This document shows positions 54,286 through 64,000 of a stretch of DNA of 64,000 bases, one piece after another; within the stretch, counting starts at the first letter, position 1, and the number at the start of each line of letters is the position of its first letter. The DNA comes from Leminorella richardii (GTDB taxonomy: Bacteria; Pseudomonadota; Gammaproteobacteria; Enterobacterales; Enterobacteriaceae): assembly GCF_900478135.1 (NCBI RefSeq), contig NZ_LS483470.1, positions 3,793,501 through 3,857,500 of the forward strand, read 5' to 3'. Both the position numbers and the translations under genes were made by a program. The notes beneath the pieces are model-generated. The model was not told the DNA's origin, did no database searches, and saw only the letters and a program-made list of their open reading frames with translations.

Positions 54286-55215
54286 TTATTGGTTTACCAG
54301 ATCCAGCCAGCCGTACTTGTCTTCTGTCTTGCCGTTGAACAGACCGAAGAAGCTCTGCTGAATCTTTTTGGTGATCGGGCCACAGCGACCGATGCCCACT
54401 TCAATACCGTCTACGCTGCGCACTGGCGTAATTTCCGCCGCGGTGCCAGTCATAAAGACTTCGTCAGCCAGATAGAGAGACTCTCGAGAAAGTACCTGCT
54501 CGCGGATTTCCAGCCCTAAATCTTTAGACAGCTTGATGAGCGCATCGCGGGTAATGCCCGGCAGTGCGGCAGAAGTCAGGGTTGGAGTAAACACGACGCC
54601 GTCTTTCACAACAAAAATGTTCTCACCGGCACCTTCAGACAGGTAGCCGTGAACGTCCAGTGCAATGCCTTCTGTATATCCGTGACGGCGCGCTTCGCTA
54701 CCGACCAGCAGAGAGGACAGGTAGTTACCGCCAGCCTTGGCTGCAGTAGGAATAGTATTTGGCGCAGCGCGGTTCCAAGAAGACACCATGGCATCAATAC
54801 CCTGATCCAGTGCTTCTTCACCCAGATAGGCGCCCCACGGGAAAGCAGCGATGATAACGTCAGTCTTATAGCCAGGAGGTGGGTTTACGCCCATGCCGAC
54901 GTCGCCGATAAATACCAGCGGACGAATATAGGCGCTGGTCAGATTGTTTTTACGCAGGGTTTCGCGACAGGCTGCCATCAGCTCATCAACAGAGTAGGAA
55001 ACCGGCATACGATAGATTTTTGCTGAATCACGCAGGCGCTGCATGTGCTCACGGTGGCGGAAAACCGCCGGGCCTTTGTGGGTGTCATAGCAGCGAACGC
55101 CTTCAAATACAGACGTACCGTAGTGCAGCCCGTGTGACATGACGTGAACTTTTGCCTCGGCCCAAGGAACCATTTCGCCGTTAAACCAAATGTAGTCAGC
55201 TTTTTTCGTACTCAT
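54286..55215 (-). CDS. ilvE: Branched-chain amino acid aminotransferase
   Basis: Fold-type IV PLP transaminase that finishes valine, isoleucine and leucine. 309 residues, equal to E. coli. Visible: ADYIWFNGEMVPWAEAKVHVMSHGLHYG, the PLP-lysine segment TAAKAGGNYLSSLLV and the FMTGTAAEITPV phosphate loop. An open frame runs 27 codons further upstream, but the ATG at 55213-55215 gives MSTKKADYIWFNG, the family start. Confidence 0.96.
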   Translation of the reverse strand: MSTKKADYIWFNGEMVPWAEAKVHVMSHGLHYGTSVFEGVRCYDTHKGPAVFRHREHMQRLRDSAKIYRMPVSYSVDELMAACRETLRKNNLTSAYIRPLVFIGDVGMGVNPPPGYKTDVIIAAFPWGAYLGEEALDQGIDAMVSSWNRAAPNTIPTAAKAGGNYLSSLLVGSEARRHGYTEGIALDVHGYLSEGAGENIFVVKDGVVFTPTLTSAALPGITRDALIKLSKDLGLEIREQVLSRESLYLADEVFMTGTAAEITPVRSVDGIEVGIGRCGPITKKIQQSFFGLFNGKTEDKYGWLDLVNQ

Positions 55216-55237
55216 TTTTTTCTCTATCCTTGTCGCG

Positions 55238-55495
55238 CTAAGCGCGTATTTGTTGTGATGCTTGAGTGTGGACCTCAACGCTGTTGACATCCACAAGTTT
55301 ACGTAACTGAGAAGACAGTAAATTTACAGGCCTTTCACTGGAGACTGTCAAGTGAATGTTTATGTTATCCCCATTGGCCGTTTGATTCATATTCATTTTG
55401 CATACCTGAAATCCGCGATGGCGGACAACCCGTAGTAAACGTTCTAAAACTTCGGAACGAAAGCGAGTTTGAATAAATAATTGATGCTCTGTCAT
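55238..55495 (-). CDS. ilvM: Acetolactate synthase II small subunit
   Basis: Regulatory ACT-domain partner of IlvG. It has 85 residues (E. coli 87): TEHQLFIQTRFRSEVLERLLRVVRHRGFQV, then MNMNQTANGDNINIHLTV. Overlaps ilvG by 4 bases (ATGA), so they are coupled. Confidence 0.94.
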   Translation of the reverse strand: MTEHQLFIQTRFRSEVLERLLRVVRHRGFQVCKMNMNQTANGDNINIHLTVSSERPVNLLSSQLRKLVDVNSVEVHTQASQQIRA

Positions 55496-57141
55496 GATAC
55501 TTTCTCCAGCATGGTTTCATTACCGGCACCCGGCGGAACCAGAGGCCAAACGTTTTCTAATTCATCGATAGAGACGTGCAGCAAATAGGGACCGTCGCTG
55601 GTCAGTAAAGCATTCAAGGCTTCATCTACCTGATCTTTGCGAGAAATGCTCTGCCCGGGAATGCCGAAGGCACTTGCCAGCACCAGAAAGTCCGGGTTGT
55701 CTGACAGATTGGTTTCACTGTAGCGGGCGTCAAAAAACAGCTGCTGCCACTGACGCACCATGCCCAGGCGCTGGTTGTCGATAAGCACGATTTTTACCGG
55801 CAGGCGCTTACGCTTAATGGTTCCCAGCTCCTGCACGTTCATCATGAATGAACCGTCACCCGATACGCAGATAACCATATCGTCTGGTCGCGCCATCTGT
55901 GCGCCAACGGCGGCGGGAATACCGAACCCCATAGTTCCAAGCCCGCTGGAAGTAATAAAATTTTCCGGACGGCTAAAAGACATGTGCTGCGCGCTCCACA
56001 TTTGGTGTTGGCCAACGTCGGTCGTCACAACGGCACTTTCGGGTTTTCTGTCAGAAAGCTGTTTTAGCAGGAGAGGGGCATAGATAGGTTGACCAGGATG
56101 ATCGTAACGGGCGGCGTACTCGGCTTTCATTTCAGCAACTTTACCGCGCCAGGCCGATATCTCCATCGGCTGTTGAAGATAAGGCAGCATTTGGTTTAAG
56201 TCCCCACGCAGCGCAACGTGCGGCGTACGCAGTTTACCCATTTCAGCCTGATCGATATCCATGTGGATAACCTTGGCGTGAGGCGCGAACGCGTTTAGGC
56301 GCCCTGTTACCCGATCATCAAAACGAACGCCTATAGCAACCAGCAGATCACAGTCCTGAATTGCCAAATTGCCCGCCTTCGAGCCGTGCATACCCAACAG
56401 TCCAAGATAGTGAGAATCGCTTTTATCACAGGCTCCCAGCCCTTTTAGGGTCGATACGCTAGGAATTCCCGTTACATCAACAAAGCGGCGCAGAGCGTCA
56501 ACGGCACCCGCCATTCCCACACCGCCACCGACGTACAGCATCGGCTTGCGGGATTCGGCCAGCATTGCGCTAGCTTTCTGAAGATCAGAAGCTGAAGGCT
56601 CCGGCATCTCTTCAACTGACATCAACATTGGCTTAAGGTGTTCCCCTTCAGCAAGCTGGATATCTTTTGGAATATCGATCAGTACCGGGCCGGGGCGCCC
56701 ACTGCGAGCAATTTCAAACGCCTGAGCAATAACCGAAGGTAGCTCTTCAAGAGATTCAACTAAGTAGCTGTGTTTAGTGCAGGCTAAAGACAGACCCAGA
56801 ACGTCAATTTCCTGAAAAGCATCAGTACCGATAAGAGACGAAGCGACTTGCCCTGTGATGGCAACAACGGGAACAGAATCCAGCAGCGCGTCGGCTAGGC
56901 CAGTGATCAGATTCGTAGCGCCCGGCCCGGAAGTGGCAATACATACGCCAACTTTTCCGGTAGATCGCGCATAGCCAAGAGCCGCCAATGCAGCCCCCTG
57001 CTCGTTACGACACAGTAAATGCTCAACCCCTCCGTCATACAGCGCATCATAAACGGGCATGATGGCGCCGCCTGGATAGCCAAAAACGGTATCAACACCT
57101 TGCTCACGTAACGTCTGTACAACCCACTGCGCCCCATTCAT
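55492..57141 (-). CDS. ilvG: Acetolactate synthase II large subunit
   Basis: ThDP-dependent synthase making acetolactate and acetohydroxybutyrate; isoenzyme II is not inhibited by valine. It has 549 residues with no frameshift, unlike E. coli K-12 where ilvG is broken. GGAIMPVYDALYDGG, the catalytic glutamate in LLCRNEQGAALAALGYAR, ATSGPGATNLITGLADAL, and the ThDP/Mg motif GDGSFMMNVQELGT through NQRLGMV. The frame opens at 57231, but MNGAQWVV at 57141 is the family start and follows a GGGGTAGGA. Confidence 0.95.
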   Translation of the reverse strand: MNGAQWVVQTLREQGVDTVFGYPGGAIMPVYDALYDGGVEHLLCRNEQGAALAALGYARSTGKVGVCIATSGPGATNLITGLADALLDSVPVVAITGQVASSLIGTDAFQEIDVLGLSLACTKHSYLVESLEELPSVIAQAFEIARSGRPGPVLIDIPKDIQLAEGEHLKPMLMSVEEMPEPSASDLQKASAMLAESRKPMLYVGGGVGMAGAVDALRRFVDVTGIPSVSTLKGLGACDKSDSHYLGLLGMHGSKAGNLAIQDCDLLVAIGVRFDDRVTGRLNAFAPHAKVIHMDIDQAEMGKLRTPHVALRGDLNQMLPYLQQPMEISAWRGKVAEMKAEYAARYDHPGQPIYAPLLLKQLSDRKPESAVVTTDVGQHQMWSAQHMSFSRPENFITSSGLGTMGFGIPAAVGAQMARPDDMVICVSGDGSFMMNVQELGTIKRKRLPVKIVLIDNQRLGMVRQWQQLFFDARYSETNLSDNPDFLVLASAFGIPGQSISRKDQVDEALNALLTSDGPYLLHVSIDELENVWPLVPPGAGNETMLEKVS

Positions 57142-57238
57142 CATTCCTACCCCGTGCTCTGCTTGATGTATTTGATGTTGTTGTATCTGTTGCCGTCTGC
57201 GCTCTTGGCGCCAGTTATTGTTATCAGGCATAAAAAAA

Positions 57239-57261
57239 CCCCCGCCTTTTCAGTGCGGGGG
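57239..57261 (-). terminator. ilv attenuator terminator
   Basis: Stem CCCCCGC/GCGGGGG (57239-57245 with 57255-57261) with a U-run at 57231-57238 on the minus strand, between ilvL and ilvG. Terminates the operon when the leader is translated freely. Confidence 0.93.
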
Positions 57262-57283
57262 TTCTTGAATTTCTGACCTCTTA

Positions 57284-57382
57284 TCAGGTCTTTCTTCGTC
57301 CAAGCGATGCCCCGCGCGGTGGGATAATAATCACCACCACACTAATAATGACGAGGCTAATCACTTGGCTTACAGACTTCAT
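57284..57382 (-). CDS. ilvL: ilvGMEDA leader peptide
   Basis: A 32-residue peptide MKSVSQVISLVIISVVVIIIPPRGASLGRRKT-like in layout (quoted in parts: MKSVSQVISL, VIISVVVIII, PPRGASLGRR), packed with Ile, Val and Leu codons as in E. coli IlvL. Ribosome stalling at these codons prevents the attenuator hairpin at 57239-57261. It starts at the ATG 57380-57382. Confidence 0.95.
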   Translation of the reverse strand: MKSVSQVISLVIISVVVIIIPPRGASLGRRKT

Positions 57383-57708
57383 AATGTCTAATTCTGCTCT
57401 TCATCTCTTGAAGGAATACATACAGAGGTACCACAGTTTTAAACCGAGTTACAACCCATTTTTTATTTTCATTTTTATTTACCATTCGAAAAATGAAAAT
57501 AAATATTTTGTTTTCAATTAATTAAAAACAAAAAAGTCGTGAAAACATTTTTTATGAGAAAAAGTGCACAATAAAAAACTGAAAAATGATGATGAAATCA
57601 TCAATTTTTGGAATGTATATCTAAAAAACAAATAAATACTAAAAAATTAAACTAACAGAAAGCGACAATCCTGACAGGATAATCTGAAAATCAGAACGGA
57701 TAATCCCT
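57383..57708. promoter_or_regulatory. ilvL-comM divergent intergenic region
   Basis: Contains the ilvL promoter, which I cannot place exactly, and a long AT-rich tract (about 57430-57660) of the kind that commonly binds IHF or H-NS upstream of the ilvGMEDA promoter. No gene seen. Confidence 0.45.
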
Positions 57709-59232
57709 ATGTCACTAGCCATTGTTCACACCCGAGCGTCTATCGGCATTCATGCTCCACTCGTCAGTGTCGAGGTTCATATCAGCAACGGCATGCCCAT
57801 GTTTACGCTTGTCGGTTTACCGGAAACGACGGTTAAAGAGGCCAAAGACAGGGTAAGAAGCGCACTGATAAACAGCGGTTTTTCTTTCCCTCCGAAGAAA
57901 ATTACCGTCAATCTTGCTCCCGCCGATCTTCCTAAAGAGGGTGGGAGATTTGATCTGCCTATCGCACTGGCTATTTTGGCTGCATCTGAACAAATATCCC
58001 CAGCCCTATTGGGACGTCATGAATTTTTAGGAGAGCTGGCACTGTCTGGTGAAATAAAACGCGTTAACGGTGCTATACCGGCTGCATTAGCAGCCACGCA
58101 GGAAAATCGATCGCTGATCCTGTCGCTGGAAAATGAATCTGAAATATCTCTGATTGAACAAGGAAGTCACCTGATAGCCCACACTTTAACCGACGTTTGC
58201 CGCTTTCTAGCAGGGGATACTGAAGCGCTTTGTTCTCCCTCACAAGAGCCCGAACCTACAACAATCGACAATCTACCGGATCTAAGAGACATCATTGGCC
58301 AAGAACAGGCTAAAAGAGCGTTGGAAATCGCTGCTGCAGGTGGCCACAATCTCCTTCTTCTGGGCCCTCCAGGAACAGGAAAAACCATGCTGGCTACGCG
58401 ACTCAATCCTCTGCTTCCGCCATTAAGCGATAAAGAGGCGCTGGAAAGTGCAGCAATAGGCAGCCTAGCTCATACCCCTCAAAATGCTAAAAACTGGCGG
58501 AGAAGGCCCTTTAGAGCCCCACATCACAGCGCATCAATGGCAGCTCTGGTTGGCGGCGGCACTTTCCCTCGCCCAGGAGAGATATCACTGGCCCACAACG
58601 GCGTTCTTTTCCTTGATGAACTTCCCGAGTTTGAGAGAAAAGTACTGGATGCACTAAGAGAGCCGTTAGAGTCTGGGGAAATAATTATTTCCCGAGCCAA
58701 CGCTAAAATCGTTTTCCCTGCCAGAGTTCAGCTGATTGCTGCGATGAATCCCAGCCCGACAGGACACTATCAGGGAATACAGAGCCGCTCCAATCCTCAA
58801 CAGGTTATGCGCTATCTGAATCGCCTCTCTGGGCCATTTTTAGACCGATTTGATCTCTCCATAGAGGTTCCTCTGCTTCCAAAGGGAGTACTAAGCCAGC
58901 ATCGGGAAAAAGGAGAATCCAGTGAAACGGTAAGAAAGAGAGTATTTACAGCTCGGGAAAAGCAGATGAAAAGAAGTAAAAAGATAAATGCTCACCTTAG
59001 CAGTAAGGAAGTTGAAGAAATATGCACACTGGAACAGGAACACGCGCTGTTTCTTGAGCAGGCGCTCACCAAACTCGGCCTGTCAGTACGGGGTTGGCAC
59101 CGGATATTAAAAGTGTCTAGAACCATCGCCGATTTGGCTGGCAGTGAAAAAATAGAAAGAGAGCATATTGCTGAAGCACTCAGCTATAGAAGCATGGACA
59201 GACTTCTGCTACAGCTCTATAAGGCGCTATGA
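57709..59232 (+). CDS. comM: ComM (YifB), Mg-chelatase-like AAA+ protein
   Basis: Hexameric AAA+ helicase that promotes branch migration of integrating DNA during natural transformation in Vibrio and Haemophilus. It has 507 residues: an N-terminal Lon-protease-like domain (RASIGIHAPLVSVEVHISNGMPMFTLVGLPE), Walker A GPPGTGKT (219-226), Walker B NGVLFLDELPEF, and a C-terminal lid domain. No Lon catalytic function expected. The gene begins MSLAIV at ATG 57709, about the family norm. Confidence 0.95.
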   Translation: MSLAIVHTRASIGIHAPLVSVEVHISNGMPMFTLVGLPETTVKEAKDRVRSALINSGFSFPPKKITVNLAPADLPKEGGRFDLPIALAILAASEQISPALLGRHEFLGELALSGEIKRVNGAIPAALAATQENRSLILSLENESEISLIEQGSHLIAHTLTDVCRFLAGDTEALCSPSQEPEPTTIDNLPDLRDIIGQEQAKRALEIAAAGGHNLLLLGPPGTGKTMLATRLNPLLPPLSDKEALESAAIGSLAHTPQNAKNWRRRPFRAPHHSASMAALVGGGTFPRPGEISLAHNGVLFLDELPEFERKVLDALREPLESGEIIISRANAKIVFPARVQLIAAMNPSPTGHYQGIQSRSNPQQVMRYLNRLSGPFLDRFDLSIEVPLLPKGVLSQHREKGESSETVRKRVFTAREKQMKRSKKINAHLSSKEVEEICTLEQEHALFLEQALTKLGLSVRGWHRILKVSRTIADLAGSEKIEREHIAEALSYRSMDRLLLQLYKAL

Positions 59233-59240
59233 ATAAACAC

Positions 59241-59263
59241 AAACGGGGCCAAAGGCCCCGTTT
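59241..59263. terminator. Bidirectional terminator between comM and maoP
   Basis: Ten-base-pair stem AAACGGGGCC/GGCCCCGTTT with AAA loop, between convergent stop codons. Confidence 0.88.
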
Positions 59264-59265
59264 AA

Positions 59266-59604
59266 TTAGTCGTCGGAATCGCTGAAGTCTTCCAGATTGT
59301 CCACCTGAGGCTTACCGCCAGACAGCGTATGAAAACGCTTAGGACGGCGAATACGATTGACGTATTTAGCCCAAATTTTCTCGGCTTCCGTCTGGGGTTC
59401 ACGCTCACCGCGGCAAGCCGCAACAAACAGCTTTTCCTCATCGGTGACTGGGCTACGTTTACCGGAATCAAGTTCATTAAACGCGTGACCTTGGCGCTCC
59501 AGTACCTGTGCTTCCTTAATCGTAAAATCCCCGTGGCGAGAAAATCCGCGTGGATAATTTTTATTGTCAAAAAAACGATGCGTCGTGGAGAAGCTTTCCG
59601 CCAT
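59266..59604 (-). CDS. maoP: MaoP (YifE), Ori macrodomain organiser
   Basis: A 112-residue DUF413 protein: SFSTTHRFFDNKNYPRGFSRHGDFT, LERQGHAFNEL, VTDEEKLFVAACRGER and an acidic C-terminal tail. In E. coli MaoP with its adjacent site maoS keeps the Ori macrodomain DNA constrained. Divergent from hdfR across about 117 bases, where maoS would be expected; the segment 59641-59659 is a candidate, unverified. Confidence 0.93.
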   Translation of the reverse strand: MAESFSTTHRFFDNKNYPRGFSRHGDFTIKEAQVLERQGHAFNELDSGKRSPVTDEEKLFVAACRGEREPQTEAEKIWAKYVNRIRRPKRFHTLSGGKPQVDNLEDFSDSDD

Positions 59605-59721
59605 CTGACATTACTCCTAAGTCTCTAAATTAATGCTTTTATGGCGCGGAGTATTAGTGAGGCTTGCCACACTGTAAAACAAAAAATTATAATCCTCACG
59701 ATTAATATTTTTGGAGGATAA

Positions 59722-60561
59722 ATGGATATCGATCTATTCAAGACCTTTCTGGAAGTCAGTAAGACTCGCCACTTCGGTCGTGCCGCAGAGTCACTCTATT
59801 TGACTCAGTCAGCGGTAAGCTTTCGCATACGTCAGCTGGAAAGCCAGCTTGGCGTTAATCTATTTAGCCGCCATCGCAACAATATCCGCCTAACCAACGC
59901 GGGTGAGCAGCTTCTTCCCTATGCAGAAAATATGCTTTCTTTATGGCAGCAGGCAAAGGGAGCGGTACTAAAGAATAGCCATACAAGCAATGAACTTACC
60001 ATTGGAGCCCTTCCTGCCGTATGGGAATCCTGCTTAACAGACTGGGTTGAAACCCTCTATCTGCAAAATACAAATTTACATATTCGTTCCCGAATGGGAT
60101 CTCGCAGCCTTCTTGCTCCTCAGCTGCACGAACGAAGTCTAGACCTTCTTATTGCAACAACGCCCCCTAAAATGGACGAAATGATAGGAAAAAAGATCGG
60201 CGAAATATCATTAACTGCATTTTCGGTTGATAAAAAAATTAGCGAAAAGAACGAAAAGAGAAAGAGCTATATTGATATAGAGTGGAGTGCGGAGTTTTCT
60301 CAAAGAAAAGAGCTAGGGGATCAATACGATGATGCTGTACTTTCAACCTCTTCAGCAATAATGGCCATGCGGCTGCTAAAAAGTGTCGGAGATTGTGCCT
60401 ATTTACCCACTGACTGGGCCAAAAAATATCCAACATTAAAGGCTGTTTCTTCACTTCCTGATATTTGCCTGCCTATTTATGCAATATGGCTACAAAACAG
60501 TGAGCATGAAGCACTTATTCGCGATCTGATAGAAAGGCCGCTGCTAGCTGAAAGCAAATAA
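59722..60561 (+). CDS. hdfR: LysR-family regulator HdfR
   Basis: H-NS-dependent flhDC regulator in E. coli. It has 279 residues, exactly the E. coli length: helix-turn-helix LFKTFLEVSKTRHFGRAAESLYLTQSAVSFRIRQLESQLG at the N-terminus and a LysR substrate-binding domain. The TTGGAGG upstream of ATG 59722 is a good ribosome binding site. Its place between maoP and an rRNA operon end is as in E. coli. Confidence 0.94.
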   Translation: MDIDLFKTFLEVSKTRHFGRAAESLYLTQSAVSFRIRQLESQLGVNLFSRHRNNIRLTNAGEQLLPYAENMLSLWQQAKGAVLKNSHTSNELTIGALPAVWESCLTDWVETLYLQNTNLHIRSRMGSRSLLAPQLHERSLDLLIATTPPKMDEMIGKKIGEISLTAFSVDKKISEKNEKRKSYIDIEWSAEFSQRKELGDQYDDAVLSTSSAIMAMRLLKSVGDCAYLPTDWAKKYPTLKAVSSLPDICLPIYAIWLQNSEHEALIRDLIERPLLAESK

Positions 60562-60581
60562 ATATTTTTAAAAGATAAAAA

Positions 60582-60610
60582 AATAACCCTTTGCAAAGCA
60601 AAGGGTTATT
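60582..60610. terminator. Bidirectional terminator between hdfR and the rRNA operon
   Basis: Twelve-base-pair perfect stem (60582-60593 with 60599-60610); on the minus strand it is followed by a long T-run, ending the rrn transcript. Confidence 0.92.
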
Positions 60611-60621
60611 CTCTCTATTTA

Positions 60622-60697
60622 TGGCAGGGGCGGAGAGACTCGAACTCCCAACACCCGGTTTTGGAGACCGGTGCTCTACCAATTGAACTACGCCCCT
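60622..60697 (-). tRNA. trpT: tRNA-Trp (CCA)
   Basis: Acceptor AGGGGCG, anticodon CCA in CGGTCTCCAAAACCG, T-loop GTTCGAGTC, encoded CCA end. Distal tRNA of the rrn operon, as E. coli rrnC. Confidence 0.97.
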
Positions 60698-60705
60698 AGA
60701 ATAAG

Positions 60706-60782
60706 TGGCGGAACGGACGGGACTCGAACCCGCGACCCCCTGCGTGACAGGCAGGTATTCTAACCAACTGAACTACCGCTCC
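60706..60782 (-). tRNA. aspT: tRNA-Asp (GTC)
   Basis: Acceptor GGAGCGG, anticodon GTC in CTGCCTGTCACGCAG, T-loop GTTCGAGTC, encoded CCA end. Follows 5S rRNA directly. Confidence 0.97.
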
Positions 60783-60833
60783 ACCGAATTCTTTTCTCAC
60801 CAGAAGCGTTCTGGCTTACTACTTTTAAATTAA

Positions 60834-60953
60834 GAGCCTGGCAGTTCCCTACTCTCGCATGGGGAAGCCCCACACTACCATCGGCGCTACGGCGTTTTAC
60901 TTCTGAGTTCGGCATGGGGTCAGGTGGGACCACCGCGCTATCGCCGCCAGGCA
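60834..60953 (-). rRNA. rrf: 5S ribosomal RNA
   Basis: 120 nt, TGCCTGGCGGC at the 5' end and the conserved core CCACCTGACCCCATGCCGAA; the ends pair (TGCCTGGC with GCCAGGC). Confidence 0.97.
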
Positions 60954-61074
60954 AAGTCTGTATTGTTCACCGTTGACGCTGCTGTTCTACCAACAACCCA
61001 ACCACGAACTTCAATCCTTCAACAAGCTCAATAATTCTACTGTCTCTCGTCTCTAAAAACGCCTTCGGCGTTGT

Positions 61075-64000
<2,926 letters not shown>

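Noticed and set aside
57142..57231. 30-residue N-terminal extension of IlvG
   Set aside because: Low-complexity Gln/Arg/His-rich sequence absent from the family; the MNGAQWVV start has the ribosome binding site.

Overview
The window is a chromosomal segment from a gammaproteobacterium of the order Enterobacterales. The evidence is gene order and near-identity to Escherichia proteins: a complete enterobacterial common antigen (ECA) cluster, a hemCDXY operon divergent from cyaA, an argX-hisR-leuT-proM type tRNA operon, an ilvGMEDA operon with its leader peptide, and an rrnC-type rRNA operon end (23S-5S-tRNA-Asp-tRNA-Trp next to hdfR). It is not Escherichia: lysA lies between lptM and dapF, sstT sits where E. 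coli has yifK, and the 23S rRNA carries an intervening sequence. I cannot name the genus safely.

Layout. 1-12.5 kb: partial recQ, rarD, abrB, corA, then uvrD-yigB-xerC-yigA-dapF-lysA-lptM on the minus strand; dapF carries a one-base frameshift near its end. 12.6-16.7 kb: cyaY and cyaA converge, and a complete retron sits between them, made of a 195-nt msr-msd RNA gene bounded by a 16-nt inverted repeat and a retron reverse transcriptase. 17-21.1 kb: hemCDXY. 21.1-23.4 kb: the sRNA gene glmZ with a sigma-54 type promoter, an AT-rich island with a chloramphenicol acetyltransferase gene, and four tRNAs. 23.7-25 kb: sstT. 25-38 kb: the ECA cluster wecA to wecG. 38-47 kb: rho, trxA, rhlB, gppA, two related lipoprotein loci (one broken), rep and a DUF805 gene. 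47.5-57.4 kb: branched-chain amino acid genes ilvC/ilvY and ilvLGMEDA. 57.7-60.6 kb: comM, maoP, hdfR. 60.6-64 kb: tRNA-Trp, tRNA-Asp, 5S and most of 23S rRNA, all on the minus strand.

The most notable system is the retron at 12954-14162. The reverse transcriptase has both retron hallmark motifs (NAxxH and VTG) and a YCDD active site. The RNA gene is delimited by a1 (12969-12984) and a2 (13148-13163), which pair at 15 of 16 positions, with the expected AGC priming context directly after a1. The a2 repeat lies inside what a longest-ORF caller would call the reverse transcriptase, so the protein very likely starts downstream, at a TTG at 13200 with a good ribosome binding site. No effector gene is adjacent, because both flanks are housekeeping genes.

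Most of the rest is core metabolism and genome maintenance: DNA repair (recQ, uvrD, rep, xerC, comM), lysine/DAP and heme synthesis, surface polysaccharide, transcription termination and isoleucine/valine synthesis. Regulatory sites that can be read directly include a LexA box before uvrD, a CRP site before cyaA, candidate GlrR and IHF sites upstream of glmZ, an IlvY-type operator between ilvY and ilvC, and the ilvL attenuator.
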